A stretch of 47,472 nucleotides of DNA. Origin: an uncultured Verrucomicrobiota bacterium (GTDB lineage: Bacteria > Verrucomicrobiota > Verrucomicrobiia > Limisphaerales > UBA9464). Both the position numbers and the translations under genes were made by a program. Location: NCBI GenBank assembly GCA_903896505.1, contig CAITXU010000103.1, positions 1-47,472 of the forward strand, written 5' to 3'. Below are positions 16,401-24,092 of the stretch, piece after piece. The notes below the pieces were generated by a model, which worked only from the letters and a program-made list of their open reading frames with translations, made no database searches and was not told the origin of the DNA. How positions within the stretch are numbered: the first letter of the stretch is position 1; each line of letters begins with the position of its first letter.

Positions 16401-17066
16401 TACCGGGCGGAATTGAAGCGGGCTCAGGGAATGCTCCTGAGGGTCAACAGTCCCGCCACCCTGAACAAACACCGGTTCAATTTCCTCACCTCCCTGCTCC
16501 GGCTCCGCCAGATTTGCTGCGACGCACGCCTCATCAAGCCCAATGCCAAGGGTGAAAGTGCCAAACTGGAGGCCCTGATGGAAACTCTCGAACCGTTGAT
16601 CGAGGAAGGACAGAAGGTTCTCGTGTTTTCCCAGTTCGTGGAAATGCTGGATCTCCTGCGGACCGCGATCACCGAACGCGGTTGGTCGCAATTCTTCCTC
16701 TCCGGTGCCACCGAGGGACGGGGCGATTTGGTCCGCAACTTTCAAGGCCACACCGGCGGTGCCGTCTTCCTCATCAGCCTCAAGGCGGGTGGCTTCGGAC
16801 TCAACTTGACTGCCGCCAGCTATGTCATCCTATTCGACCCGTGGTGGAACCCCGCCGTCGAGGCGCAGGCCATTGATCGAACCCACCGCATCGGCCAGAC
16901 CCAAAAGGTGATTGCCTACCGATTGCTGATTAAAAACAGCGTGGAGGAGAAAATCCGGGCACTCCAACGCCAGAAATCCCAACTGGCCGATGACGTTCTC
17001 GGCGAAGAATCCTTCTCGCAAGCCCTGACCTTGGATGACCTCCGCTTCCTCTTGTCGGAGGAATGA
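13494..17066 (+). CDS. SWIM-type SNF2-family helicase/ATPase
   Basis: 1190 residues. The N-terminal SWIM zinc finger has Cys77, Cys79, Cys85 and His87 (CSCPAGGGCEH). A long middle region of unknown structure follows to about residue 720. The SNF2 motor then carries Walker A DDMGLGKT (Lys752), the DEGQ box at about 857, SGTPIENKL, and motif VI AIDRTHRIGQ at about 1126-1135. SNF2 enzymes translocate on double-stranded DNA and displace bound proteins, including RNA polymerase. Bacterial SWIM-SNF2 proteins are widespread but little studied. Walker B reads DEGQ, the form usual for this bacterial branch. The ATPase call is firm; the cellular role is open. Confidence 0.93.
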   Translation: MESAELANLNIGAARQFLAELPPEVRKRGSQLVADGAVKELRCETPGLEFVADLEVETLQRTSLRYDPDTQYWWEECSCPAGGGCEHAAAAMESLLTETENTRRGVTGKKPAKKGTTPAPDGVLLTQIESVLKRPLSRSEAGFVNRLEERFHQLKERPYLNGDDLIAFGFKINDANTWEKLDLWPSSPKTPAEFWHFVALAAEDRGLAWPEFLRSITHLDQARERLSAWRRKREIDRWKNLLNNLQLAPSDDDGQPDDLELRIRFNPGEAVVEYRRAGALDYTVVKAARFREFDERNSEQITGEAAQLWQPLVQRARQGQPVHLRYDDALTRRLLHRFLRNPALRPFLCAKDGEPLRWETDSLRWNLSPAEDDQDDYRLLLLQPDGSPAPSALMVLPGRPALYVTESVVWPSPPIEDRAVDPVIETRIPAPALETAAGIRFLQHHGISLPHRLESRVATVRLKPRISGELRAIAFGNETEYAVLDVIGGNVDGSYQERWNGNHWAQIRPGTDSEERPAATDEPLATYERSTLSDLPRLLELAGFKWDFARQRWLLRVTSRFPDQFTAWMQSLPAGVDLELRGELASFQNSLVAGRIRLEVAEAGMDWFDLKVVLDVTDTQLSSDEVKLLLDARGKWVRLGGKGWRRLEFNLSAEEDAQFARLGLNPRELSSEPQRLHALQLSDSNARSLVGEAAFSVIERRVAEIQARVTPPPPATLQATLRPYQLEGFHFLCYLSTNRFGGILADDMGLGKTLQTLAWIAWLDAEHRADASGQSLPGTEATSLPFLVVCPKSVTDNWRAESARFVPHVQVKVWSGEKLRQLPPSPEGPTLHVINYNQLRSAGDTLAKIEFHAVILDEGQYIKNPSSITAQLARNLRSRHRLILSGTPIENKLLDLWSLMSFAVPGALGGRTEFQRVFDQKGDPLARQRLSARVRPFLLRRTKAQVARDLPDRIEEELFCELEGEQKTLYRAELKRAQGMLLRVNSPATLNKHRFNFLTSLLRLRQICCDARLIKPNAKGESAKLEALMETLEPLIEEGQKVLVFSQFVEMLDLLRTAITERGWSQFFLSGATEGRGDLVRNFQGHTGGAVFLISLKAGGFGLNLTAASYVILFDPWWNPAVEAQAIDRTHRIGQTQKVIAYRLLIKNSVEEKIRALQRQKSQLADDVLGEESFSQALTLDDLRFLLSEE

Positions 17067-17162
17067 TGGCGACCATTCCCGCAGTAAGGACCCTGCCGAA
17101 CCTCAATTCAAAGCGGAACTTCGTTGCCTTGCATCGGTGCCATCGCGGATAAACCGGGAGGT

Positions 17163-18197
17163 ATGATCCGAAGACAACTCCGTCTGATTCTGGTACTCGC
17201 TGCCTGTGTGACCCTTGGTCGTGCCCTGGCTGCGTCGCCCGACTTTCAACTCGTCTACGAGTTGATTCGCACAAACGTCGCCGGAATCAATGCGGACCGC
17301 CTGAACACGCTGGCCATCGAAGGCCTGCTGGACCGGCTCGGAGGAGCCGCCCGGATCATTACCAACGAAGAACCCTCGTCAGGATCCGAAGGTTCACTCG
17401 TCAAAACCACCCTGTTCGAAGGGCACTACGGTTACGCCCGGATCGGCGAGATTGGAACGTCCTCCGCATCGGAATTGTCGGAAGCCATCTCGCATTGGAA
17501 CCCCACCAACGACCTTCAAGGCGTGGTGCTGGACCTCCGATTCGCCTCGGGAAAAGACTTTCATGCGGCGGCACAGCTCGCGGACCTCTTTTTCCCTGCT
17601 GGACAGCCGGTTTTGGATTGGGGCGAGGGACTTTTTCAATCCACTTCCAAGACCAATGCCTTCCCGGTCCCGGTCACCATCCTGGTGAACCGCCAGACAA
17701 AGGGAGCCCCTGAGGCTGTGGCCGCCGCCTTGCGCAGTTCCGGGCTGGCTCTGGTGATCGGCGGCACCACAGCCGGCGAGGCGGCCGTTTATCGCGACTT
17801 CTTACTGCCGACCGACGGCTCCCTCCGCATTGCCGTCAATAACGTCAAGACCGGCAATGGGGAAGCCATCCCGACCGAAGGATTGGTTCCCGACATCAAG
17901 GTGAACACCCCTCTGACCTGGGATCGGGCGTATCTGGCAGATCTGTACACCGGCGTGACTTCGACCACGAATTCTCCCCTGGCAACCAACGTGGTCGTTG
18001 CCACCGTTCGTATCCGAAAGCGTGTCAATGAGGCGGAATTGGTGCGGTCCAAGCAAGCCGGCGCAGAGCCTGCACCTGAAGTCGTCAGGGCCACTCCTCC
18101 CGAGGCACCGCGCATCATCCGGGACCCCGCCCTTGCCCGCGCTGTTGACCTGCTCAAAGGCTTGCGCATCATCCGCGGAGATTCGGTAGGAAAGTAA
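17163..18197 (+). CDS. S41 (CtpA-like) peptidase homologue lacking catalytic residues
   Basis: 344 residues from ATG 17163. A signal peptide (RLILVLAACVTLGRALA) is followed by the S41 core. The nucleophile motif, normally TASASE, reads TKGAPE with Gly181 where Ser belongs. The base motif, normally TFGKG, reads TAGEA with Glu206 where Lys belongs. The spacing of 25 residues equals that of the catalytic pair in plant D1 protease (Ser372/Lys397), which supports the alignment. No PDZ domain is seen. The protein is therefore probably a non-catalytic periplasmic binding or regulatory protein. It follows the SNF2 gene by about 100 bp. Confidence 0.8.
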   Translation: MIRRQLRLILVLAACVTLGRALAASPDFQLVYELIRTNVAGINADRLNTLAIEGLLDRLGGAARIITNEEPSSGSEGSLVKTTLFEGHYGYARIGEIGTSSASELSEAISHWNPTNDLQGVVLDLRFASGKDFHAAAQLADLFFPAGQPVLDWGEGLFQSTSKTNAFPVPVTILVNRQTKGAPEAVAAALRSSGLALVIGGTTAGEAAVYRDFLLPTDGSLRIAVNNVKTGNGEAIPTEGLVPDIKVNTPLTWDRAYLADLYTGVTSTTNSPLATNVVVATVRIRKRVNEAELVRSKQAGAEPAPEVVRATPPEAPRIIRDPALARAVDLLKGLRIIRGDSVGK

Positions 18198-18230
18198 TTT
18201 GGAACTGGAAATGGGAAGGGTAGGAACTGG

Positions 18231-18425
18231 TCAGGTTTGTGCGGCGTTGACCGAGGGAGAACCCATGCCCTTGAGGGCCACCTCACCTGACTCAACATAA
18301 GACTCGCCTCTCTCGAAAAATCCAATAATCCATATCCATCGCAATTTGTATTCCCATGGGTAACCATCAATAGTCGGCGGAAAGCCGTGCCACTGCTCTG
18401 GAATTTTAACCAATTCACTGCCCAT
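18231..18425 (-). CDS. Putative small protein (64 aa), antisense to the acyltransferase start
   Basis: A leftward frame starting at ATG 18425, which overlaps the rightward acyltransferase start codon. The product is rich in Trp, Tyr, Phe and Gly (KIPEQWHGFPPTIDGY, then WIWIIGFFERGES), a composition unusual for a chance antisense frame. It fills nearly all of the gap between the S41 homologue and the acyltransferase. There is no clear ribosome binding site and no recognised family. It may be a real small gene or a fragment of a lost gene. Confidence 0.35.
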   Translation of the reverse strand: MGSELVKIPEQWHGFPPTIDGYPWEYKLRWIWIIGFFERGESYVESGEVALKGMGSPSVNAAQT

Positions 18426-19512
18426 GCAGAATATTGAGCCCCCGGTACCCGACCAGAAAAACAATCCACCGGACGCAGCGGTGGCGAAGCGTGGCTCGAT
18501 CGCGCTGGACCAATGGCGCGGGCTCGCACTGGTCTTGGTGCTGGTTTCGCATGGTTTTTTCTTCACGAACCGGGTCAACGGGATTGGGCGGGTGGGGGTT
18601 CAGCTGTTTTTTTTCATTTCAGGGATGCTGGTGTTCCGATCCTTGTCACGCTTCCGATCAGAAAGTCGATTTGAGTACGCGCGATCTTTCTGGGTTCGCC
18701 GGTTGCGACGCCTCTATCCCGCGATGCTGGCCTACACCATCGCAATGCTTCCGATCGTGTGGCTGTTCCAGGACCATCCGGAGCTCCCTCTGCATTCGGA
18801 TTTAAGGAGTTACCTCAAATCGCTTCCCTTCGTCCTGACCTATTTCAGTAACTACATCGAAGCCCCACCCCGGACAATAGGCCATCTTTGGAGCACCTCG
18901 TGCGAGGTGCAGTTTTACATCCTGGCCCCACTCATCCTGATTGCCGCTGGCTCCTCGGAAAAGAGACGGGAGTTTATCTTCGGTTTCCTTCTTATTGTGT
19001 TCACTGGTCTGGGCTTGTCGTACCCGTTGCTGGCAAAATACATTTCGTTCGGAGAATATGGAAAATATCATTTTGAATTTGCGGTCTGGCCGATGATGGC
19101 TGGCTTCTGGTGTGAATATAAGCGCAGTTGGTTCCTAAAGTTTCCCGCCCAATGGGTGACGGCAGCACTTTGGTCGAGCACTTTGACCTGTGCCGCTCTT
19201 CTTGCCTTTATTCTGTTAACAAACGAGGCGAAACCTTTGGTCGTCGGCACAGGGTCATTGCTTTTGGGACCGTGTCTTCTCGCCTATTTGTTTGGCTGCC
19301 CGATTCCGGGTGTTTTGGGAAATGGCATGAGGTGGCTCGGCCTGCGCACCTATTCCATTTACCTGTGGCAGCAACCACTCACACTCTGCATGTTCTTGCC
19401 GAACTTCCTTCATCCCGTAGGTGCTCTGATTGCCGTCGCATTGGGAGGAATATGGTTCCATTTCTTCGAACGTCCTTTTCTCAGCGTCAACAGTCGAAAC
19501 CCCAAGGGATAG
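18424..19512 (+). CDS. Acyltransferase 3 family (OafA/YrhL-like) membrane O-acyltransferase
   Basis: 362 residues with about ten hydrophobic helices. The family's first motif is present at the N-terminus (LDQWRGLALVLVLVSHGFFF; the usual form is LDGLRGIA...H), followed by the Arg-rich loop FWVRRLRRLYP. These enzymes move acyl (often acetyl) groups across the inner membrane onto sugars of LPS, exopolysaccharide or peptidoglycan. The stop codon is one base before the GTG of an SGNH hydrolase gene, so the two are translationally coupled. The pair mirrors OafA-SGNH fusions seen elsewhere. Confidence 0.85.
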   Translation: MQNIEPPVPDQKNNPPDAAVAKRGSIALDQWRGLALVLVLVSHGFFFTNRVNGIGRVGVQLFFFISGMLVFRSLSRFRSESRFEYARSFWVRRLRRLYPAMLAYTIAMLPIVWLFQDHPELPLHSDLRSYLKSLPFVLTYFSNYIEAPPRTIGHLWSTSCEVQFYILAPLILIAAGSSEKRREFIFGFLLIVFTGLGLSYPLLAKYISFGEYGKYHFEFAVWPMMAGFWCEYKRSWFLKFPAQWVTAALWSSTLTCAALLAFILLTNEAKPLVVGTGSLLLGPCLLAYLFGCPIPGVLGNGMRWLGLRTYSIYLWQQPLTLCMFLPNFLHPVGALIAVALGGIWFHFFERPFLSVNSRNPKG

Positions 19513-19513
19513 A

Positions 19514-20284
19514 GTGACACCAAGATCATCCGCATGGTTGGCGGCAGCCGCACTGTTACTGATTTTTGGATTGGGGCTGGCCTGGGTATTTTTTTTACAA
19601 CAGCGTCATCAATACGAGCTACGCCTTCAAAATGCCATCTGGCCTGAAAGTCAAATGGCGGTGGCACCGAAATTCGCGAGTCAAAAACCCTCCCGCCCCC
19701 TGGTATTGTACCTGGGAGATTCCCGCATGGCATACTGGGGATTACCGACGTTCAAACACTGGAATGTGGTCAATGCCGGTGTCCCAGGCTCCACTTCAGG
19801 CCAAAGCCTCCTGGCTGTCCCGGGGTTGATGGATCAATATCATCCCCAGGTGGTGGTGGTGGAAACGGGCATCAATGATTTGAAGTATCTCGGCCTGAAG
19901 CCTGAAATGAAAGACGAACTGGTGCGGCTGGTCGTCGGCAATATATCCAACATCGCCAGCCTCTGCACCGCCAGGGGAAGCCGGGTGATCCTCCTCGAGA
20001 TATGGCCTCCGGCCTCGGTGGATTTCCGACGTCGCCTGGTGTGGAACAAGGCCGTCGATGAATCGGTCATCCACTGCAATCGGGGCATTCGGGGGTTGAA
20101 TTCCATCAAATCCAACGTTCGTGTGCTCGACCTTTTTCAGGCTTCCGCCGTGCAACCTTCACCGGAAACCTACCTCGACACCTTGCATCTAAAGCCGGAA
20201 ACATACCGGAAATTGGAGTCGGCACTGGAATCACACCTGGATGCCTTCCATTCTCCCGAAAATACACCCACAAAAGTACGGTAG
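19514..20284 (+). CDS. Membrane-anchored SGNH/GDSL-type hydrolase
   Basis: 256 residues from GTG 19514; the open frame upstream overlaps the acyltransferase and is rejected. A signal anchor (AWLAAAALLLIFGLGLAWVFF) precedes an SGNH domain: block I LYLGDSRMA (Ser nucleophile in GDS), block II NAGVPGST (Gly), block III GINDLK (Asn), and block V DTLHLKPETY (Asp and His). It should act in the periplasm as acetyl-esterase or, together with the membrane acyltransferase, as the O-acetyl transfer subunit. Confidence 0.82.
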   Translation: MTPRSSAWLAAAALLLIFGLGLAWVFFLQQRHQYELRLQNAIWPESQMAVAPKFASQKPSRPLVLYLGDSRMAYWGLPTFKHWNVVNAGVPGSTSGQSLLAVPGLMDQYHPQVVVVETGINDLKYLGLKPEMKDELVRLVVGNISNIASLCTARGSRVILLEIWPPASVDFRRRLVWNKAVDESVIHCNRGIRGLNSIKSNVRVLDLFQASAVQPSPETYLDTLHLKPETYRKLESALESHLDAFHSPENTPTKVR

Positions 20285-20579
20285 CATTACCAATACGATT
20301 TCTGCACATTCGTGAGTTATCTTCAGTGGAGAAAGTAGCAGACGATCGCCTGCAGGTCATCAATACCTGAGGCGGGCGGTCGCCGTAATTCCCGCAGTCG
20401 CCGACCGTCAGTCGGAGCCAACTCTACCCGAACGCAGCTCGTTATCGAACAGATCGGCAGTTCCATAGCCGATAGGACCGGCAAAACTCACCTGCGACAT
20501 CACCGCCTCATCAGTCCGGAATGGGGTCCCCCTACTCCCATTTTGGACTCTTAGACCAGGCGGGAGCACGACCGTACCC
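20285..20579. other. Intergenic region, unclear coding status
   Basis: The frame of the 20580 gene stays open back to 20469 (after a TAG at 20466) and reads plausibly (RNGVPLLPFWTLRPG) but has no ATG, GTG or TTG before 20580. The opposite strand also carries a 79-residue frame (20408-20647) of reasonable composition. I see no decisive gene, hairpin or RNA. The promoter for 20580-21708 should be here, possibly alongside debris of a frameshifted gene. Confidence 0.35.
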
Positions 20580-21368
20580 GTGGGCAAATTCAACGCTCTC
20601 AAGGATTCAAGCGAGGCGGTTTTCGCAAATACGACAGCCACCTTCACACGGCTTGAGAGAATGCAGGGTCACTATCGGGTTGTGACGGCTCCTGATGCGG
20701 AGCTCACGACAAACTCATTTTTGAACGAGAATTCCGACATCATACCCCAGCTCCGAATGCGGGAAGATGCATTGGAGGTGCTCGTAAAATACGTTGGCGT
20801 TCTCGATGCCTTGGCAACGAAAGATTACGAGGCGGACGTTGACAAAGCCTCCATCCAACTGGCCGGGAGCCTGGGCAAACTCGCGACAACTTCCAAGGCG
20901 TTACCAGATAAACAAGCTGAGGCAGGAGGTATCATCGCGACCTTTATAGATGTTGTTGGACGCGAGATTGTGCGTGAAAAGCGGGTCAATGCGCTCAAGC
21001 GAGTCATGGATATGTCTCAGAAGTCCATTGGCGACCTTGCCAATTTGATAGTGGGCGGCAATTTGAGGATTACCGAGGCGTCCGATATTTGGCTTGGCCG
21101 GATTATAGATCATGCAAATGCCATTCGTCCTCCATTTTCAACATCGAGTCGGCTTGCCTTCGACGAGCGGATCGCCGAACAATTACAAGAGGCGAGGGCA
21201 GTGAAGGAATCATTGGCTTCGATTAGCGCAGCCGTGACCCGGATTCCGCAGGCGCACCAAGAAATCCGGGATGCTCTCGAAAAGAAGTCATCGAACCTCG
21301 ATTCGCCAAAGGCTCTCGTTCAACAAGCCCAGCAAGCCGATAACTTTTACCGAGATTTAAATCAATAG
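20580..21368 (+). CDS. Unknown helical protein, first of a pair (262 aa)
   Basis: The chosen start is GTG 20580, with GGGAG about 14 bases upstream. The product is almost entirely predicted helix with heptad-like patterning: EDALEVLVKYVGVLDALATK, DKASIQLAGSLGKLATTSKA, and a C-terminal EQLQEARAVKESLASISAAV. There is no signal peptide or clear membrane helix. Composition is more AT-rich than in neighbouring genes, which suggests transfer. The second gene of the pair follows 22 bp downstream with a good ribosome binding site. I recognise no domain. A pair of helical-bundle proteins could form a complex or a toxin-like assembly; that is speculation. Confidence 0.75.
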   Translation: MGKFNALKDSSEAVFANTTATFTRLERMQGHYRVVTAPDAELTTNSFLNENSDIIPQLRMREDALEVLVKYVGVLDALATKDYEADVDKASIQLAGSLGKLATTSKALPDKQAEAGGIIATFIDVVGREIVREKRVNALKRVMDMSQKSIGDLANLIVGGNLRITEASDIWLGRIIDHANAIRPPFSTSSRLAFDERIAEQLQEARAVKESLASISAAVTRIPQAHQEIRDALEKKSSNLDSPKALVQQAQQADNFYRDLNQ

Positions 21369-21390
21369 TCGTAAATCGGAGGACCATCAA

Positions 21391-21708
21391 ATGAGTCATG
21401 AATTAGCTGAAAAAACGGCGGGCCTCGCCTCGCGAGTGAGCAACCTCGCCATAACCCATACGGACGATGACAGCCGGAATTTATTGGAGATTCAGGATCG
21501 GCTGGCTGATCTGTCATTGGCGGCAATTGTTAGAGACCTTGATGAAGAAGCGGTCGCCTACCAAAAGGCGATTAAAGGTCTGAATGACGCCATTGATTTC
21601 ATCGGCGAAGCCGACGGGCAAATAGCCAATGTTGCCAAGGCAATTACCCTGGCTTCAAAGGCAGCTGATCTGGCAGAAAAGGCGCTCACTTCCGCAGCGA
21701 AGGCGTAG
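21391..21708 (+). CDS. Unknown helical protein, second of a pair (105 aa)
   Basis: A well-placed GGAGG precedes ATG 21391 by 9 bases. The product is acidic and helical throughout (LAEKTAGLASRVSNLAI, LLEIQDRLADLSLAAIVRDL, and an Ala-rich C-terminal helix LASKAADLAEKALTSAAKA). Its patterning resembles its larger partner, so the two may interact through coiled-coil or bundle packing. There is no known family, signal peptide or membrane helix. Confidence 0.75.
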   Translation: MSHELAEKTAGLASRVSNLAITHTDDDSRNLLEIQDRLADLSLAAIVRDLDEEAVAYQKAIKGLNDAIDFIGEADGQIANVAKAITLASKAADLAEKALTSAAKA

Positions 21709-21996
21709 GTTGAAAGTATCGGAAACGGACTAATCCGAAGGGTGGGAATGCTTTCCTGGAGGCCCAGACGTTTGATGCAGGACTGCGTTGCGCGTCGTGG
21801 CTCCGGCACTTTCGACCATCCATACTAATCCGCAGATTCCGGGATGAGCTCCGATCCAGAGACCGAGAATTTTGGGCTGTAGCTTGCCCGGAATAGACCT
21901 GGATCGCACCGGCAAGCTCTCGGCGACCCTTTGTAATGCTTGAGACCGTGGCTTTATGTCTCGGTCCATTGGCCCACCCACGGGTGCTGATGGGTG
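21709..21996. other. Intergenic region between convergent genes
   Basis: About 290 bp separate the rightward helical-pair genes from the leftward phospholipase D-type gene. I find no convincing gene, repeat or RNA. Terminators for both flanking transcripts are expected here but no strong hairpin with a T-run is visible. Confidence 0.4.
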
Positions 21997-23226
21997 TCAT
22001 TCTCCTCTGGGTGTCCGGTTCGGGTGGTCCGGATGATTCTCAGGAAAATCGAGTTGTCTCGAAATAAACGGATCGACGCGGGCCAGGACCCAGAAATCGA
22101 TTTTCTCCCGCAGTTTTTCCCAGATTCCGCGCGAAGTACTCCAGGTGGTCGGGTCGATTCGCTCGGACGACACCAACCAACCCCTGAAGGCTTGAAGCGC
22201 TTCGGTAACCAGTTGAGGACGACGGGTTCGCACCATCAGCTCATGGTTGAGTCGAAGGCTCCGTACATCCAGGTTGGAAGAGCCGACGTAGGCCGATCCT
22301 CCTGCCACATAAAGTTTGGCGTGGAGAATCTGGGGTTGGTACTCGTAAATCTCGACACCTGCCTTGAGAAATCGGTTGTACAGATATCGACCTGCACGTC
22401 GTGCCACCGGAACATCCGTCAGCCCGGGCAGAAGCAATTGGACCCGGCGCCCCGAGCATGCCGCCCGGATGAGAGCGCGCCGAAGGCGGGTACCCGGCAG
22501 AAAATAAGCCGCAACGAGGGCAATGTCGCCCGGCCTCCGGATGTCTTGAGCCAGAGCAGACGGCAGGCTCCGACCAATCTGCCCCGGACCACTTCGAAGC
22601 AATTCGAATTCATCGGTCAGTGGAAGACGGCTCGGACGGATAAACTCATGGTGGAACGAATCGGGCCCGGTTCCATCAGAGACCCTGGACCACATGCGGT
22701 CAAAATCCGCCGCCAGATTCTGGATAGATGCTCCCTCCAACGACAGCCCGCAGTCGAGCCATCCCCGGAGACGTCCGTCGCCGTCATATTCAACGGCCAC
22801 ATTAAAGCCACCCACCGCGGCCCAACCGTCATCGACCACAACCAACTTCCGATGATTGCGAACCCAGCGGTGACGGGTTGAGCGGACACTAAAGATTCGG
22901 ACCTTTCCACCTGCCTGAACCAATGGGTTCCAAAAGCTGCTGGAAATCCCGGGTGAATTCAGGCCGTCCACCAAAACTTGCACACGACAACCCCGACCGG
23001 CAGCGGCAGTGAGGAGGGCCAGGATATCCCGTCCGAGGGCATCGGCTTGAAAGATATAGAATTCGAGACAAATGGACTTGGAGGCACTGGAGATCCGGCT
23101 CTTGAGTTCTCCAAAAAACAAATCCCCGCGCCACCACCATCGGGCGGTCAGGTTGTTCCGCGCCGTCTCGGGTGGATTCGCATGCTTCACAATCCCGTCA
23201 GCAACGATTTTGCCCGACGAATCCAA
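21997..23226 (-). CDS. Phospholipase D superfamily / cardiolipin synthase-like protein
   Basis: 409 residues from ATG 23226. A GTG at 23190 that overlaps the upstream stop (GTGA) is an alternative giving 397. Two PLD half-domains are present. The first has a full HKD motif (HRKLVVVD: His125, Lys127, Asp132) with AVGGFN after it. The second has His302 and Lys304 (HAKLYVAGG) and GSSNLD, but Gly309 sits where the HKD aspartate is expected. The family joins two phosphatidylglycerols into cardiolipin at the membrane. It follows the membrane TPR gene in one operon, with overlapping ends. Confidence 0.85.
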   Translation of the reverse strand: MDSSGKIVADGIVKHANPPETARNNLTARWWWRGDLFFGELKSRISSASKSICLEFYIFQADALGRDILALLTAAAGRGCRVQVLVDGLNSPGISSSFWNPLVQAGGKVRIFSVRSTRHRWVRNHRKLVVVDDGWAAVGGFNVAVEYDGDGRLRGWLDCGLSLEGASIQNLAADFDRMWSRVSDGTGPDSFHHEFIRPSRLPLTDEFELLRSGPGQIGRSLPSALAQDIRRPGDIALVAAYFLPGTRLRRALIRAACSGRRVQLLLPGLTDVPVARRAGRYLYNRFLKAGVEIYEYQPQILHAKLYVAGGSAYVGSSNLDVRSLRLNHELMVRTRRPQLVTEALQAFRGWLVSSERIDPTTWSTSRGIWEKLREKIDFWVLARVDPFISRQLDFPENHPDHPNRTPRGE

Positions 23227-23966
23227 ACGCGGTCCCGTTCCCGCTGAAACTTGGGGGCGTGGGCGTCATCGGAAAGCACCTCGTTCAACTCGCCTTTGGC
23301 CTTATCCTTTTGGCCGGCCTTGACCAGTAATTCCGCATATTGAACCCGAGCCCGGGCATATCCGTGGCTGGAAAGGACCTTTGCCCAAGTCTGGAGCGCC
23401 TCATCCGATTTCCCGAGTGCTGTTTGTGCTTCTGCCAGAGCCATAAGGGTATGTCCGTAGTCGTGTTTGGGATCGTCTGCGGCAATCCTGGCCAAAAGGG
23501 GCTCTGCCTCAGCGGATCGTCCCGCGCGGAGCAGACACTGGCCGAGGTGGGCGACGGCATCTTGATCCGATGGGTCCCTCTCGAGAGACGCTCGATAGCT
23601 GGCCTCCGCGCGGTCCAATCGCCCCTGGGCAAAGTAGAGGTCCGCCAAGTCCAAGTGGTCTCGAGCCTTGTCGAGGTGGTAGATGCGGGACTGAAGTTCC
23701 TTGATGCGCCTCCGGGTCTGGGCTCCCGGCAATTCGAAACCTTTCATGAGACGCCCACCACCGCCTCCCCCCGCCTGCCGGTAAACCTGAAAGTAGTAAA
23801 ACAGCGCTGAAATAAAGGAGAACAGGAAGATACAGACCGCCCAAATCCACTCTTCGCGCCGAATGGCATCCACGAACATCCAAATCTGGAAACCAACGAC
23901 CAACCAGAGTGCTGGATTGCGAAGGATTTGCGATGGATCGAGAAATAGATCGAGCAGCCGACTCAC
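23187..23966 (-). CDS. Membrane-anchored TPR protein
   Basis: 259 residues. Two membrane helices (LWLVVGFQIWMFVDAI and IWAVCIFLFSFISALFYYF) at about residues 19-60 are followed by a Gly-rich hinge and TPRs at about 100-230: DHLDLADLYFAQGRLDRAEA, QDAVAHLGQCLLRAGRSAEA, and DYGHTLMALAEAQTALGKSD. The TPRs should face the cytoplasm or periplasm as a docking platform. The partner is unknown, though the adjacent PLD-type enzyme is an obvious candidate. A PLDc_N-like helical hairpin at the start resembles that found in cardiolipin synthases, so this gene and the next may act as one unit. Confidence 0.8.
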   Translation of the reverse strand: MSRLLDLFLDPSQILRNPALWLVVGFQIWMFVDAIRREEWIWAVCIFLFSFISALFYYFQVYRQAGGGGGGRLMKGFELPGAQTRRRIKELQSRIYHLDKARDHLDLADLYFAQGRLDRAEASYRASLERDPSDQDAVAHLGQCLLRAGRSAEAEPLLARIAADDPKHDYGHTLMALAEAQTALGKSDEALQTWAKVLSSHGYARARVQYAELLVKAGQKDKAKGELNEVLSDDAHAPKFQRERDRVWIRRAKSLLTGL

Positions 23967-24052
23967 GTGGACAGGTTAGTTGAAAGTCGAAGGGTTGGGA
24001 AAACAAAGGATTCAGAACCGATTTCCGCCATTGGGTTGGACGGTAAAAACAA

Positions 24053-24078
24053 AAAAGCCCGCCGGAAGGCGGGCTTTT
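24053..24078 (-). terminator. Intrinsic terminator of the ribosomal operon
   Basis: A perfect 11-bp stem, AAAAGCCCGCC (24053-24063) with loop GGAA and GGCGGGCTTTT (24068-24078). Read leftward it ends in a run of T, just 15 bp past the rplQ stop. Because the stem ends are A/T-rich it could also terminate rightward transcription. Confidence 0.9.
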
Positions 24079-24092
24079 AGAGCAAAATCGAA

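Noticed and set aside
17789..18529. Leftward 246-residue frame
   Set aside because: Antisense to the S41 homologue, with Ser/Arg-rich shadow composition. Only the 64-residue frame in the gap was kept, in a different frame.
20408..20647. Leftward 79-residue frame upstream of the helical pair
   Set aside because: Reasonable composition, but it overlaps the start of the better-supported gene at 20580.
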